DNA of 64,000 nt from Aquimarina sp. AU58 (GTDB taxonomy: Bacteria > Bacteroidota > Bacteroidia > Flavobacteriales > Flavobacteriaceae): positions 3,286,001-3,350,000 of the forward strand of contig NZ_OMPD01000014.1 of assembly GCF_900312745.1 (NCBI RefSeq). The letters are read 5' to 3'. Under the pieces are notes generated by a model. The model made no database searches, was not told the DNA's origin, and saw nothing but the letters and a program-made list of their open reading frames with translations. Position numbers and translations under genes: made by a program. How positions within the stretch are numbered: position 1 is the first letter of the stretch; each line of letters starts with the position of its first letter. This document shows, piece after piece, positions 17,806 through 27,561 of the stretch.

Positions 17806-18666
17806 ATGAGAAATAATTATTTAACTGCTAAATCAGCGTATATACTCTTTATACTAGGAATAACGACATTTAGTATGGTCAATGCCCAATCTAAGCCAAA
17901 ATATGGCGTAATGACCTATAATAAAGCTATCAATATATCTGAGAAACAAGGTATGCTAATTCAGAAAATGGCTAAAGATTACCTATATATGGTAGAAAAT
18001 TCGGATGATGACAAGGCGTCAAGAGATCTCATGACAAGTAAAATTATTTTTGAAAAACAAAATGAAATCTTGTCTAAAAATTCTAGCAACAAGGTAACAA
18101 AGAGTAAAATCAAAAAAGTGGGGAATCTGTGGGAAACATTTAAAAAACATATAGAAAGTACTCCCAATTTTGATGATGCTAAAAAAATTCTGAATCTAAA
18201 TACAGATTTGCTTAAAGAAACAGAAAATGTTGTACGCTCGATTGTGATAGAATCCAAAAATGCTAATAAAACTATAAAAGGACTGGCCAATGATGACTCC
18301 TATAACGAAAAAGATATAGAACTGAAAAAAATCTTAACCGTCTCGGGAAGACAACGTATGCTAGCACAAAGACTTGCGTTATATTATTTGGCAAACCATC
18401 CAACACTGAAAGACAAAAACTCTGAACAAATGTTGAAAAATATATACAATGAAATAGATGGAATGAATACCCCATTGCTTCTTTCAGACTTTGATAATGC
18501 CGAAATAGATGAAAAAATTGCAAATGCATTAACCATCTGGGAACTTATCAAACAAAATAAACTTGGAAAACAAGGATACAAGCATAAAGAAATCTATGAC
18601 ATTTCTAATAAACTCACTAGAGCATATAATGAAATAACAACTTCATACGAGCATACCAAATTATAA
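17806..18666 (+). CDS. Secreted PilJ-type sensor-domain protein
   Basis: A 286-residue exported protein (signal peptide to about residue 27, ending VNAQ). It contains two copies of the helical segment found in the type IV pili methyl-accepting chemotaxis transducer N-terminal domain (Pfam PilJ): INISEKQGMLIQKMAKDYL near residue 45 and VSGRQRMLAQRLALYYL near 180. The second has the conserved GRQRMLxQR signature of nitrate/nitrite-type sensor domains. There is no kinase or signalling domain, so it is a stand-alone periplasmic domain. Confidence 0.7.
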   Translation: MRNNYLTAKSAYILFILGITTFSMVNAQSKPKYGVMTYNKAINISEKQGMLIQKMAKDYLYMVENSDDDKASRDLMTSKIIFEKQNEILSKNSSNKVTKSKIKKVGNLWETFKKHIESTPNFDDAKKILNLNTDLLKETENVVRSIVIESKNANKTIKGLANDDSYNEKDIELKKILTVSGRQRMLAQRLALYYLANHPTLKDKNSEQMLKNIYNEIDGMNTPLLLSDFDNAEIDEKIANALTIWELIKQNKLGKQGYKHKEIYDISNKLTRAYNEITTSYEHTKL

Positions 18667-18842
18667 TAGACCTTCTTCCCTTATTTTGTAGACAACATAA
18701 CAAAATCTAAACTAATCCCTCAACACATTCATACCCCTTCGAATCAATTAATGTGCCTTACCCCAGGGCACTACTTCGAAAAATTATAAAGATTAGTTCC
18801 ATATCCACTCTTAAACCAAACAAAAAATAAAATGTCATCTAT

Positions 18843-18866
18843 TCTAGTACAAAATATTGTACTAGA
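18843..18866. promoter_or_regulatory. 24-bp palindrome, likely operator
   Basis: TCTAGTACAA at 18843-18852 and TTGTACTAGA at 18857-18866 are perfect inverted copies around an AATA centre. It lies about 50 bp before the start codon of the next gene, with no T-run, so an operator for a dimeric regulator is more likely than a terminator. Confidence 0.5.
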
Positions 18867-18915
18867 CTGATAATGATGTAAAAAAATAAATTAAATATTT
18901 AAAAAATAGTAACTC

Positions 18916-19557
18916 ATGAAAAAAATACTTTTAGTGACTACCGCAATAGCATCTTTTGCTTTTGCTAATGCTCAAGAACACCATAATAATGCCACAAAAG
19001 AGCATCATTTTGCTAAGGATTATGATAAAAAAGGTGAATTTGAACAAGGAGATGTATTTGTTTCTGCTTTGTTTGGATTTGATTCTAAAACAATTAAAAA
19101 TGAAGGAGAAGAGCATAAAGATATCATGTTAGATGTATTTACCAGAGTCGGTTACCTTATTTCTAATACTATAACCGGTGGTGTAAAATTTGGATATGAA
19201 AGTGAAAAAGAAGAAGAAGGAGAAACAGAAATTAGATCTCATCATGGACTTATCGGAGTATTTGGACGATATGATTTTACTCCGGGTCATAAATTCTCTC
19301 TTTTTGGTGAACTTGGAGTAGATTACCTTACAGCCGATGTAGAAAGAAATGGTTTAAAAAATAAAGAAAAAGGGTATAAAATCGGGCTTATTCCTGGATT
19401 AACCTATTTCCTGAATGATCATTTTGCTATTGAAGCTTTATGGGGAGCTATATCTTATGAATCTATGAAAGCTGATAAAAGAGAAAAATCTACCGACGAA
19501 ATTATTGTAGGGTTTGATTTCGAGCATATCAATTTCGGGTTAGCATACAAATTCTAA
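18916..19557 (+). CDS. Outer-membrane beta-barrel protein
   Basis: A 213-residue protein with a 20-residue signal peptide (MKKILLVTTAIASFAFANAQ). The mature N-terminus is His-rich (EHHNNATKEHHFAKD), which could bind metal. The rest shows amphipathic strands and a C-terminal aromatic residue (LAYKF) of an outer-membrane barrel similar to OmpW/porin-like flavobacterial proteins. Function unknown. A 24-bp palindrome lies just upstream. Confidence 0.72.
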   Translation: MKKILLVTTAIASFAFANAQEHHNNATKEHHFAKDYDKKGEFEQGDVFVSALFGFDSKTIKNEGEEHKDIMLDVFTRVGYLISNTITGGVKFGYESEKEEEGETEIRSHHGLIGVFGRYDFTPGHKFSLFGELGVDYLTADVERNGLKNKEKGYKIGLIPGLTYFLNDHFAIEALWGAISYESMKADKREKSTDEIIVGFDFEHINFGLAYKF

Positions 19558-19670
19558 AAACACAACATCCGTTAAGCCTACTATAGCAGTTACTTACCCT
19601 AAAATCACCTATACATTACGGTTGTATTGTTATATAACTAAAAATAATTACAATAAAATAATAACATACA

Positions 19671-20159
19671 ATGAAACTGATTTTAAAGAAATATGTCTAC
19701 GTGATCGTTGGATTTTTACTATCCACAATCGGGTATTTATATTGCATCATAGGAAATATAAATTTAGCAGAACAAATAGATATGTACTTTAATTTTATTA
19801 AATCATCAAAAATCGATGAATTGATATTTCTATGGTTTAAGTTCTTTGCTTTATTTATTATGCTGAATATCATAGTAATTTTAGAAAAAAAGCGAAACAT
19901 TGAAAAGAGAAAAATATATCACTCAATGTTATATGCTAGTAATCATATTATACGAAACTTCTTATATCAATCTCACATATTAAAAATGGAAGCCGAAGAA
20001 AACATCACATTTAATAAGAGCACTATAAATATGTTTGAAGAAAGTAAAGATGAAGCAATGCTATTACTCAAAAAGTTATCTTCTATAACCAAGATTGATG
20101 ATACGAGTATTTATAACTCGATAAAAGAAGAAGTGGAAAACAAAAACGGTACAGTGTAA
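19671..20159 (+). CDS. Unknown membrane protein
   Basis: A 162-residue protein with two membrane helices (about residues 9-28 and 57-73) and a charged cytoplasmic C-terminal half that looks helical (EEKSKDEAMLLLKKLS-like). I do not recognise the family. It follows the barrel gene by 113 bp on the same strand. Confidence 0.55.
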   Translation: MKLILKKYVYVIVGFLLSTIGYLYCIIGNINLAEQIDMYFNFIKSSKIDELIFLWFKFFALFIMLNIIVILEKKRNIEKRKIYHSMLYASNHIIRNFLYQSHILKMEAEENITFNKSTINMFEESKDEAMLLLKKLSSITKIDDTSIYNSIKEEVENKNGTV

Positions 20160-20178
20160 TCTTAGGTATACAAAAAAA

Positions 20179-20227
20179 ATCACAAAACCTTTATTCTCAG
20201 ATAAACTAAGAATAAAGGTTTTGTGAT
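20179..20227 (-). terminator. Terminator of the leftward IPT/LamG gene
   Basis: A 19-bp perfect stem (20179-20197 with 20209-20227) with an 11-base loop. On the minus strand it is followed by a run of eight T residues (20172-20179), so it ends transcription from the right. It may also stop the rightward gene 20 bp to the left. Confidence 0.8.
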
Positions 20228-20285
20228 AGTATAACGAAATCTTATATTGTCTGATAGACTAACTAATAAAGTTTCATTAGAATTT

Positions 20286-22094
20286 TTAAAAATTATCTGC
20301 TGCTAAAGCAGCAATTTCACTACCGGTTAACGTTCTATTATAAAACAATATGTCATCCATACTACCTTCAAGTGTAGTAGTAAAACCCTCATCTTGCGAT
20401 CCTATGGCAATAATTTCCTGACTTAAAGTATTAATAGTAGTTACACTATTAAATGAGCCTATTTCTATACTTTCTCCATTAACATATATTTTAATTGTTG
20501 ATCCATTTTGTATAGTTAGTGCTAGATGAACCCATTCATTAATAGGGGTGACATTGACACCTGTATTAGTAACTACAGCAGGAGAAGTCCCAGGGGAAGC
20601 TAATGATTCCTGATAATATGCTCTTAAACTATTTTCGCTAGACCCTGCTCCTGCCACATACCAATTATATGCAGGAAAACTTCCATTTGATTTATCTATT
20701 AGTAAACCAAAAGAAGCTCTATCTCTTTTCACCCACATTGAAACTGTAAATGATAAATTTGAACCCGGAAGTATATTAGGAATTGTAAAATAACCTTGTA
20801 GAAAATCATTTACCCTAAATTGATATGCTCCATTAGTTATTCCGTGTCTATCTGTAACACTAGTTAATGTTCCTTTCTCAGTACCATGATTTCCATTGGT
20901 TGTTGCATCCTGTAAATTACCATCTAATTTGTATTCTGCTATCAAACCGGTTTGATCTACTTTTAGATCATTTAAGTTTATGGTAATAGTAGATTGACTT
21001 GTAGACTGGCCTACAGAAGCTGTATAGGTTGCTGTTACTGTTGTATTTCTTTCATAATCAAACAGATTTGCATCTGCAACAGTTAACACTCCTGTAGAAG
21101 TATCTATAGCTAATGCTCCAGACGGCGTCTGACTAGATAACGCGTAGGCAATAGTACCATCTGTGGTTGTAGCCGATACGGTTCCCAGATTTTGATTAGC
21201 TGTCGGGTTTTCATCTATAGTCGTTATAAAATCTTGAGTAGTGACCACTTGTTCTACTCTAAAATTAGCACTACTAACCCCTATTTGACCATTAACTTCT
21301 ACCGAAATCTTACCAGTAGTAGCTCCCGCCGGAACATTAACGGTTAATGATGTAGCTGTAGCAGCACTTACCGTAGCGATAGTCTCGTTAAATTTCACTT
21401 CATTATCCGCTGCCGTAGTACTAAAATTTGTACCTGTAATAATTACTTCTGCATCTTTTGCACCTACCTCTGGAGAGAATGAGCGTATTGTCGGAGGAAA
21501 AATTACAACAAAATCTGTAGTACTCATTACTTCCTGTCCATCAACTTTTATTACTATTTTCCCTGTAGTAGCTCCTGCCGGAACAGTTACTGTTAATGAA
21601 TTTGATGTAGCCGCACTTACCGTAGCTGCTATACCATTAAATTTCACTTCGTTATCTGTTGTGACAGTACTAAAATTTGTACCGGTTATAACTACTTCTG
21701 TACCTATTATGCCTTCTTTTGGAGAAAATGAAGTGGCTGTTGGTGGTAACACTACAGTAAAATCTGTAGCAGTTGTCACCTCTAGTTCTCCAACTTTCAC
21801 TGCGATTTTTCCTGTAGTAGCTCCTTCAGGAACCGTTACACTTAGAGAAGTTGCTGTAGCTTTGCTCACAGTAGCAGCCACACCGTTAAAATTCACCATA
21901 TTACTTGTTGCCATAGTACTAAAACCACTACCCGCTATAGTAACTTCCTCCCCCACTTTTGCCAGAACTGGAGTAAAACTACTAATCTTTGGTGGGAGGA
22001 TTACATCATCATCATCACTTTTGCAAGATAATACGCATATGATTGAAAACAAGGTGATCATTGTTAGCCATACTTTGTTTTGTCTTTTTTTCAT
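20286..22094 (-). CDS. IPT/TIG, cadherin-like and LamG lipoprotein
   Basis: A 602-residue exported lipoprotein (lipobox VLSCK near residue 24, then an acidic DDDD stretch). Three IPT/TIG repeats of about 82 residues follow, at roughly residues 35-115, 117-197 and 198-278, each with GTNFST-type and ATTGKI-type motifs. A cadherin-like or Ig-like domain spans about 285-370. A concanavalin-like LamG domain occupies about 385-595. This architecture suggests a surface carbohydrate- or matrix-binding protein. The repeats are similar enough to have arisen by internal duplication. Confidence 0.8.
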   Translation of the reverse strand: MKKRQNKVWLTMITLFSIICVLSCKSDDDDVILPPKISSFTPVLAKVGEEVTIAGSGFSTMATSNMVNFNGVAATVSKATATSLSVTVPEGATTGKIAVKVGELEVTTATDFTVVLPPTATSFSPKEGIIGTEVVITGTNFSTVTTDNEVKFNGIAATVSAATSNSLTVTVPAGATTGKIVIKVDGQEVMSTTDFVVIFPPTIRSFSPEVGAKDAEVIITGTNFSTTAADNEVKFNETIATVSAATATSLTVNVPAGATTGKISVEVNGQIGVSSANFRVEQVVTTQDFITTIDENPTANQNLGTVSATTTDGTIAYALSSQTPSGALAIDTSTGVLTVADANLFDYERNTTVTATYTASVGQSTSQSTITINLNDLKVDQTGLIAEYKLDGNLQDATTNGNHGTEKGTLTSVTDRHGITNGAYQFRVNDFLQGYFTIPNILPGSNLSFTVSMWVKRDRASFGLLIDKSNGSFPAYNWYVAGAGSSENSLRAYYQESLASPGTSPAVVTNTGVNVTPINEWVHLALTIQNGSTIKIYVNGESIEIGSFNSVTTINTLSQEIIAIGSQDEGFTTTLEGSMDDILFYNRTLTGSEIAALAADNF

Positions 22095-22715
22095 TTTAGG
22101 TTTTCTTATAGTTTATATATTCCGAATTATTTAATGAATTTGAGATGACGAAATTAGATATATACGAATGCAGTAAATTGGTTATTTGTTATTCGTTGAA
22201 CTTTAGAAGATATTCGATACTACTTATTTGATATTTGAAATTAATACACTTATTTTCATATAAAGGAAGTCTGTCTAAATAAATCAGGTATTGATATAGC
22301 TCAATATACACTTGAGCAAATCACAATATAGTATTTCAAGAATTTTATCCCTTATCGGGAAGATTGTGTGAACGGCTCTAATACTTAGAATTATAAAATA
22401 GAGTCAAAATGATTGACATATCTATAATGAGAGGAGCACCTTATTAAACCATTACTGTATAGGAAATAACAAAACCATTATCCCATAAATCGAATCGAAT
22501 TTTCTGCATAAGCGGTTTGAAATCACCTCAATGTGATACAGAATAATCTGCTTACAAGCATAAAAGTGCAATAAAACACCTATAAATGTTACATTTTAAC
22601 TATTAGCAATTACCTAATTTCGACATCAAAGTAATATATAAATCTTATTCGTACCCCTCACAAATAACAAAGCATATGTAAAAAAAATACTTTCTCTTAA
22701 AATCAAACTCAACAC
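22095..22715. other. Long intergenic region, no gene seen
   Basis: This 621-bp gap between the leftward surface-protein gene and the rightward aminotransferase operon holds no convincing coding region. A TAATTTCG box near 22616 is one mismatch from TAnnTTTG and may drive the operon. I found no RNA gene or long repeat in it. Confidence 0.45.
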
Positions 22716-23831
22716 ATGTCAAGTTCTCAGGAAATCATTTATTCTGATACAGCTGGAGTCTCGAGGATTCAACCTTCGGTGATTAGTGCAATACATAACT
22801 ACTATTGTACTCACGCTACCGAAGGGAAAATCGGTATAAAAAATAGTACTCAGAATACCATACCGTCTTTAAAAAATGAGATTTCTACATTAATCAACTG
22901 CTCATCAGAAGAAATTGCAATTACCAAAAACACCACTGAAGGTATAAATATCATTGCGCAGGGATATCCCTGGCAACCAGGAGATAGAATTCTTATTCCT
23001 GATAATGAGTATCCAGCTAATGTATATCCCTGGCTATTTCTTAAAAACAAGGGAGTTATAATTGATTATATCCCAACAAAAAATGGAGTAATAGCTTTAG
23101 AAGATATAAATCAATTAATACACTCTAACACCAAAGTATTAGCTCTAAGCCATGTAGGGTACTTATCTGGTTACACAGCCCCGTTAAATGAGCTAGGCGA
23201 ACTATGTAAGCAAAATGACATTCACTTTTTTGTTGATGCAGCACAAAGTGCAGGTGTACTCCCAATAGATGTAAAAAAATCCAATATAACTGCCCTGTCC
23301 ACTTGTGGATGGAAATGGATCATGGCACCTGTAGGTGTGGGGTTTTTATACTGCTCAAAAGCATTTCTAAAAAAGATAACACCAGTATATGTAGGAGCCG
23401 ATGCATTAGACGAAGTAAATATTTATTCTCCAAAATACCCTTTTACTTTTTTTCAAGATTCACGAAAATTTGAATACAGCTCTTCTACACTTAGTGTTGC
23501 TATAGGACTTAATAAAGCTCTTGAAATTATTAATACCATCTCTGTTCAGAAAATAGAAAAACAAACTACAGCACATATCAAATATCTGGATAAAGCACTA
23601 AAAAATATTGGTTTTAATACATATCTAAAACATAAAGATGAGCCAATAACAAAATCAGGGATTTTATCTGTAAAACACAAAAAAATAGCCTCAGAAGAGT
23701 TACATCAAAAATTGCTCAGTCATAATATTCATACAGCATTATGGCATGGGTATATCCGTTTTTCCCCATCATATCTTAATTCTAAAGAAGAATCCTCAGA
23801 AATAGTGCACTGCTTAACCAAGTATCTCTGA
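22716..23831 (+). CDS. Class V aminotransferase-fold PLP enzyme
   Basis: A 371-residue soluble enzyme of the class V aminotransferase / cysteine desulfurase superfamily. The cofactor region is visible: NTTEGIN near residue 73, HFFVDAAQSAG (Asp pairing with the pyridine nitrogen), and the Schiff-base Lys in STCGWKW. It lacks the active-site Cys loop of a standard NifS, so it is more like the EgtE or isopenicillin-epimerase-type lyases. It begins a same-strand unit with a radical SAM enzyme 62 bp downstream. Confidence 0.8.
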   Translation: MSSSQEIIYSDTAGVSRIQPSVISAIHNYYCTHATEGKIGIKNSTQNTIPSLKNEISTLINCSSEEIAITKNTTEGINIIAQGYPWQPGDRILIPDNEYPANVYPWLFLKNKGVIIDYIPTKNGVIALEDINQLIHSNTKVLALSHVGYLSGYTAPLNELGELCKQNDIHFFVDAAQSAGVLPIDVKKSNITALSTCGWKWIMAPVGVGFLYCSKAFLKKITPVYVGADALDEVNIYSPKYPFTFFQDSRKFEYSSSTLSVAIGLNKALEIINTISVQKIEKQTTAHIKYLDKALKNIGFNTYLKHKDEPITKSGILSVKHKKIASEELHQKLLSHNIHTALWHGYIRFSPSYLNSKEESSEIVHCLTKYL

Positions 23832-23893
23832 TTGTTTTCAAAATTGTATTAACAAATTATCTAAGACAAAAACTAACTCATAAAAACAAACTC

Positions 23894-24934
23894 ATGAAAA
23901 AACCAATTATTTATGATGATCACACAGATCCATCAAAAACAGAACTTCACTACTACTTAGACACAAGATTAGGAAAAAAAACCTGTAAAGCATTATGCGA
24001 ATTTTGTTGGCTTAAAAGAGATCACCTTAGTCAACATGTCGAAGAGCCAGAAGTTGCTATTCAAAGAATCAGAGGTTTAGCTGCCAAAGGATATACCGTT
24101 TTACCCATGGTATCAGATACATTCGCTGAAAACGGAAAATATCTAAAAACAGAATTATTTTATCAAAATGACGAATGGTATTTTGAAAATGCTGCCTGGT
24201 CCAGTGGCAGACCTCTACTACAGGATAATTATGAAGAACTTCTTTTATTATGTGTAAAAAATAAAATTGATACCATAATTATGACTAGCCACGGAACCGA
24301 AGATAAAGCCAAAGACTTTAAAGGATTAACTCAACCTTCTGTAGTCATAAAAGCAATAGAAAATATACGTCGGTTTGAAGAAAAATTTGGATATCCATTT
24401 AAGATCATTCTCACTTTTACACTAAATAAAGAAAACATGTCTGTAAAAACCCTGACATCGTATTTTGAGCATTGTGAAAACCTGGGCGTAGATATTATAC
24501 GGGTAAATCGATTCGCAGATGTACAAGATCAATATCCAGAATTACGAATGACCAAAGAAGACACTATCAAAGCCTATAAGATTATGAAACAAGTGTATGA
24601 TGATCATAAAGGTCCTCTTCAATTAAGTATAAGCGAGGACTTTGGGAATTGGGGAGTAGAAATAATGAATTTTCCCGAAGGTGTAGGAAGTTGTGTAGCG
24701 GGTGAACGGTTATTTGGTGTCGTATACCCTAATGTGTATGTATGTCCTGTAAATCTAACGCTAAAAGTAGGAGAAATTGATGATGACTATAACATTATTT
24801 GGGATCAGGAAGTAATAGATTCACTAATGGATGCAAAAAAACATCCTGATTTTGGAGGATGTATTGGTGTCGCCTATCCGCATTTTAAGGAGATCAGAGA
24901 TTATTTTAGTGACTTAGTAAAACATGGTGTGTAA
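23894..24934 (+). CDS. Radical SAM enzyme
   Basis: A 346-residue protein with the CxxxCxxC cluster motif at Cys31, Cys35 and Cys38 (CKALCEFC). The motif sits in the first 40 residues, ahead of a TIM-barrel-like body. Three later cysteines (GSCVAGERL, YVCPVN and GGCIG) may bind an auxiliary cluster, as in SPASM-like C-termini. Its subfamily and substrate are unknown to me. It lies between an aminotransferase-fold gene and a threonine-aldolase-like gene; the stop TAA shares its last base with the next ATG. Confidence 0.8.
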   Translation: MKKPIIYDDHTDPSKTELHYYLDTRLGKKTCKALCEFCWLKRDHLSQHVEEPEVAIQRIRGLAAKGYTVLPMVSDTFAENGKYLKTELFYQNDEWYFENAAWSSGRPLLQDNYEELLLLCVKNKIDTIIMTSHGTEDKAKDFKGLTQPSVVIKAIENIRRFEEKFGYPFKIILTFTLNKENMSVKTLTSYFEHCENLGVDIIRVNRFADVQDQYPELRMTKEDTIKAYKIMKQVYDDHKGPLQLSISEDFGNWGVEIMNFPEGVGSCVAGERLFGVVYPNVYVCPVNLTLKVGEIDDDYNIIWDQEVIDSLMDAKKHPDFGGCIGVAYPHFKEIRDYFSDLVKHGV

Positions 24935-25989
24935 TGAAAGTAAAAAAAGTAATCGATCTAAGATCTGATACCGTAACTAAACCAACCTTAGCTATGCGGC
25001 AAGCAATTGCTAATGCAGAGGTTGGTGATGATATGTATAGAGAAGATCCTACTGTAAACGAATTAGAAGAAACAGTAGCAAACCTTTTAGGTAAAGATAA
25101 AGCACTATATCTTCCTACAGGGAGTATGGCAAATCAGATTGCAATCAAAGCTCAGACCCAACCTGGCGATGATATTTTAGTTGGACAAAACGCTCATAAC
25201 TGGATGTTTGAGTCTGGTGCTGCGGGGTTTATATCTTCTATACAGCTAACTGTTCTTCCTGGAGATGGAAGATTTACTGCAGAAGCAGTAAAAGCACATT
25301 ATAAACCAGATAATGTACACTTTGCTCCTACTACTTTGGTATCTATCGAAAATACGCATAATGTTAGCGGAGGAGTAACCTGGGATAGAAAAGAAATGAA
25401 TACCGTGCTAAAAATGGCCGATGATCTAAATCTATCCAAACATCTGGATGGTGCCAGAATCTGGAATGCTGCAATATATCATGACCTCCCTTTAAAAGAA
25501 TTAACAAAGGGATTTGATACCGTATCTGTATGTTTATCCAAAGGCCTTGGGGCTCCGGTAGGTTCTTTGCTAGCAGGCAATTCTGAAACAATGAAAAAAG
25601 CGTATCGATTACGTAGAATCTTAGGTGGCTCTATGAGACAAGCAGGAATTATTGCTGCAGGAGGGCTTTATGCGATTAGAAATCACTTCGAAAGACTAAA
25701 AGATGATCACCATAATGCAAAAATATTAGCTAATGGATTTAATGAAATTGATGGAATATCAGTAAATATTGAGAAAACCCATACCAACATGGTTATTCTG
25801 GATGTAATTCACGATACTATTAATGCATACCAATTAGAAAGTGAAGCCAGAAAAGAAGGTGTGCTATTCCTTTGTACATCAGATAAACGAATACGATTAG
25901 TAACTCATCTGGATGTTACCAAAGAAGATTGTGAAAAAGCGGTCGAAATAGTATCCAAAATATGTACCAATACTATAGCTACCGTTTAA
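24934..25989 (+). CDS. Threonine aldolase-like PLP enzyme
   Basis: A 351-residue enzyme of the beta-eliminating lyase / threonine aldolase family (Pfam Beta_elim_lyase). Signature segments are RSDTVTKPTLAMRQAIANAE at the N-terminus, GDDMYREDPTVNELE, HLDGARIWNAA, and the PLP Lys in CLSKGLGAPVGS. The family cleaves L-threonine or L-allo-threonine to glycine and acetaldehyde, or acts on related hydroxy amino acids. It is translationally coupled to the radical SAM gene, which suggests an amino-acid modification pathway. Confidence 0.85.
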   Translation: MKVKKVIDLRSDTVTKPTLAMRQAIANAEVGDDMYREDPTVNELEETVANLLGKDKALYLPTGSMANQIAIKAQTQPGDDILVGQNAHNWMFESGAAGFISSIQLTVLPGDGRFTAEAVKAHYKPDNVHFAPTTLVSIENTHNVSGGVTWDRKEMNTVLKMADDLNLSKHLDGARIWNAAIYHDLPLKELTKGFDTVSVCLSKGLGAPVGSLLAGNSETMKKAYRLRRILGGSMRQAGIIAAGGLYAIRNHFERLKDDHHNAKILANGFNEIDGISVNIEKTHTNMVILDVIHDTINAYQLESEARKEGVLFLCTSDKRIRLVTHLDVTKEDCEKAVEIVSKICTNTIATV

Positions 25990-26054
25990 CCCAAATATCT
26001 TATTTTATTCACAGATAAGTTATTATTAAAGATTAAAATTTTTCAAAATAAGAA

Positions 26055-26087
26055 AAGAGGTGTTTTAAAAATCAAACACCTCTTTTT
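26055..26087 (+). terminator. Rho-independent terminator
   Basis: An 11-bp stem (AAGAGGTGTTT at 26055-26065, AAACACCTCTT at 26074-26084) followed by a T-run. It ends the aminotransferase, radical SAM and aldolase unit. Confidence 0.85.
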
Positions 26088-26128
26088 ATTAATATAATGT
26101 ATTGTAATATACCATTTATCGATACTTA

Positions 26129-26254
26129 TTATTCAACCCGATACCACCCTACTTCTTTATCACTATCAATAACATGAGGTCTATTTAAGCTTTCTAGTTT
26201 AGACTCCAACTTGTCTATGAGGTTATCTATTGTACTCAAAAACCCTGTGTTTTC
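26129..26254 (-). pseudogene. Short C-terminal gene remnant
   Basis: A leftward frame of 41 codons ends at a stop at 26129 and is closed upstream by TAA with no start codon. It reads a coiled-coil-like IDNLIDKLESKLESLNRPHV followed by DKEVGWYRVE. The clean coding look without a start suggests the tail of a lost gene. The parent family is not recognised. Confidence 0.35.
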
Positions 26255-26438
26255 TTATATATTGTTATCTTCTGTAGCGATACGCAACAGTTACATCCTA
26301 GTGATGTCCATCTGCGCAAACTAGCAAGAAAATTTGTTGTAATGAAAAGTCTTTAGTTGTTGATTTAAAAAAATAATATACTAAAGTGTCATATTTTGAA
26401 AACTATGGTAACTAAAATAGTAGAGACAAGCTTTAATA

Positions 26439-26945
26439 ATGAGAAAAGAACGTGAAACTATATTTCTTAATGCCTTAGAAGAGAATCAGGAGAAACTATT
26501 TAGAATTTGTTCGATTTATTCCAAAGACGATGAAGATACGAAAGACCTTTTTCAAGAGGTTTTGATTCATGTTTGGAAATCGATGAACTCCTTTAAAGGT
26601 AATTCATCTATTGGTACTTGGATGTTTAGAGTTGCCTTAAATGTTTGCCTTCGTTTCAAGTCTAAACATACTAAGAATCAAAATCGAATGATAAGGTTAG
26701 ATAGTATTACTGTTTCCAACTTTAGGTCAGAAGTAAATAATGAAGACGGAAATGAAAAACTAAAAGCTCTAAGAAAGTGTGTTAAAAAATTGAATGAAGG
26801 TGATAAAGCTATAGTTGCTCTGTACTTGGAAGGGCTAGTCTACAGGGAAATTTCAAATATTCTGGGATTGTCTGAAAATCATGTAGCAGTAAAAATCAAA
26901 CGAATTAAATCAAAATTATTGAACTGTATAAATGAATTATTATGA
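26439..26945 (+). CDS. ECF-type sigma-70 factor
   Basis: A 168-residue protein with the two domains of an extracytoplasmic-function sigma factor. Region 2 contains DTKDLFQEVLIHVWKSMNSF (residues about 30-50), and region 4 contains the helix-turn-helix EGLVYREISNILGLSENHVA (about 135-155). Its ATG is preceded by about 40 bp of leader. The stop overlaps the ATG of a membrane protein gene that is probably its regulator. Confidence 0.88.
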   Translation: MRKERETIFLNALEENQEKLFRICSIYSKDDEDTKDLFQEVLIHVWKSMNSFKGNSSIGTWMFRVALNVCLRFKSKHTKNQNRMIRLDSITVSNFRSEVNNEDGNEKLKALRKCVKKLNEGDKAIVALYLEGLVYREISNILGLSENHVAVKIKRIKSKLLNCINELL

Positions 26946-27532
26946 TAGAAGATGAATTGATTAAAATCTGGCAATCGTCCAGTAATCAGGAACGTATAAA
27001 ATTCGAAAAATCGAAATTGATGATAGAATTACAATCAAGTTTAGGGCGATTGTATAGATGGTGGAAATATCTAGAACTTGCAGAGGTAATTTCTGCAACT
27101 ATTTGTATTCTGTCATTTGGTTTCATCGTTTACTGGGCTCCATTCACTACTACTAAAATTGCTTCTGTCTTATTAATTATTTTTTCGATTAATATATTAA
27201 TTCAAGTACTTAGCATAAAAAAAATTAAACCAAGTGATTTGGAAGAAAATTACCTTGAATATCTCAAAAAGACCATGAAATATCTTAACGCCCAAAAGAA
27301 ATTGCTTGAAACTTCCGTTTATTGGGTAGTTTTACCTATTTATCCAATATTACTGCTCTTTTTTATTGGTTTTTGGCACATACCAGCAAAACGATATGTA
27401 ATAGTCATTACTTTTTTGGTTGCAATTGGATTGGGGATTTACGGATATTTTCTAAATAAAAAAAGAGTAAAAAATGAAATCGATCCAAGATTAGAAAGGG
27501 TTAATGAATTAATAGAAACCTTAAGAAGTTAA
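26942..27532 (+). CDS. Membrane protein, likely sigma-factor partner
   Basis: A 196-residue protein starting at ATG inside the ATGA overlap with the sigma factor stop. It has a cytoplasmic N-terminal helix region (about residues 1-45), then four membrane helices arranged as two pairs (about 45-65, 73-93, 122-142 and 147-167). No zinc-finger anti-sigma motif is present. By position and topology it is probably a membrane anti-sigma or sensor protein, though sequence alone does not show this. Confidence 0.55.
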   Translation: MIEDELIKIWQSSSNQERIKFEKSKLMIELQSSLGRLYRWWKYLELAEVISATICILSFGFIVYWAPFTTTKIASVLLIIFSINILIQVLSIKKIKPSDLEENYLEYLKKTMKYLNAQKKLLETSVYWVVLPIYPILLLFFIGFWHIPAKRYVIVITFLVAIGLGIYGYFLNKKRVKNEIDPRLERVNELIETLRS

Positions 27533-27561
27533 TAATAGTAAGGTTTTTTTGAGCTATTGAA

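Larger units (their letters stand above)
25990..26438. other. Intergenic with terminator and gene remnant
   Basis: This 449-bp gap holds the terminator at 26055-26087 and a short leftward coding remnant at 26129-26254. The rest (to 26438) contains nothing I recognise apart from the presumed promoter of the sigma factor gene. Confidence 0.5.
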
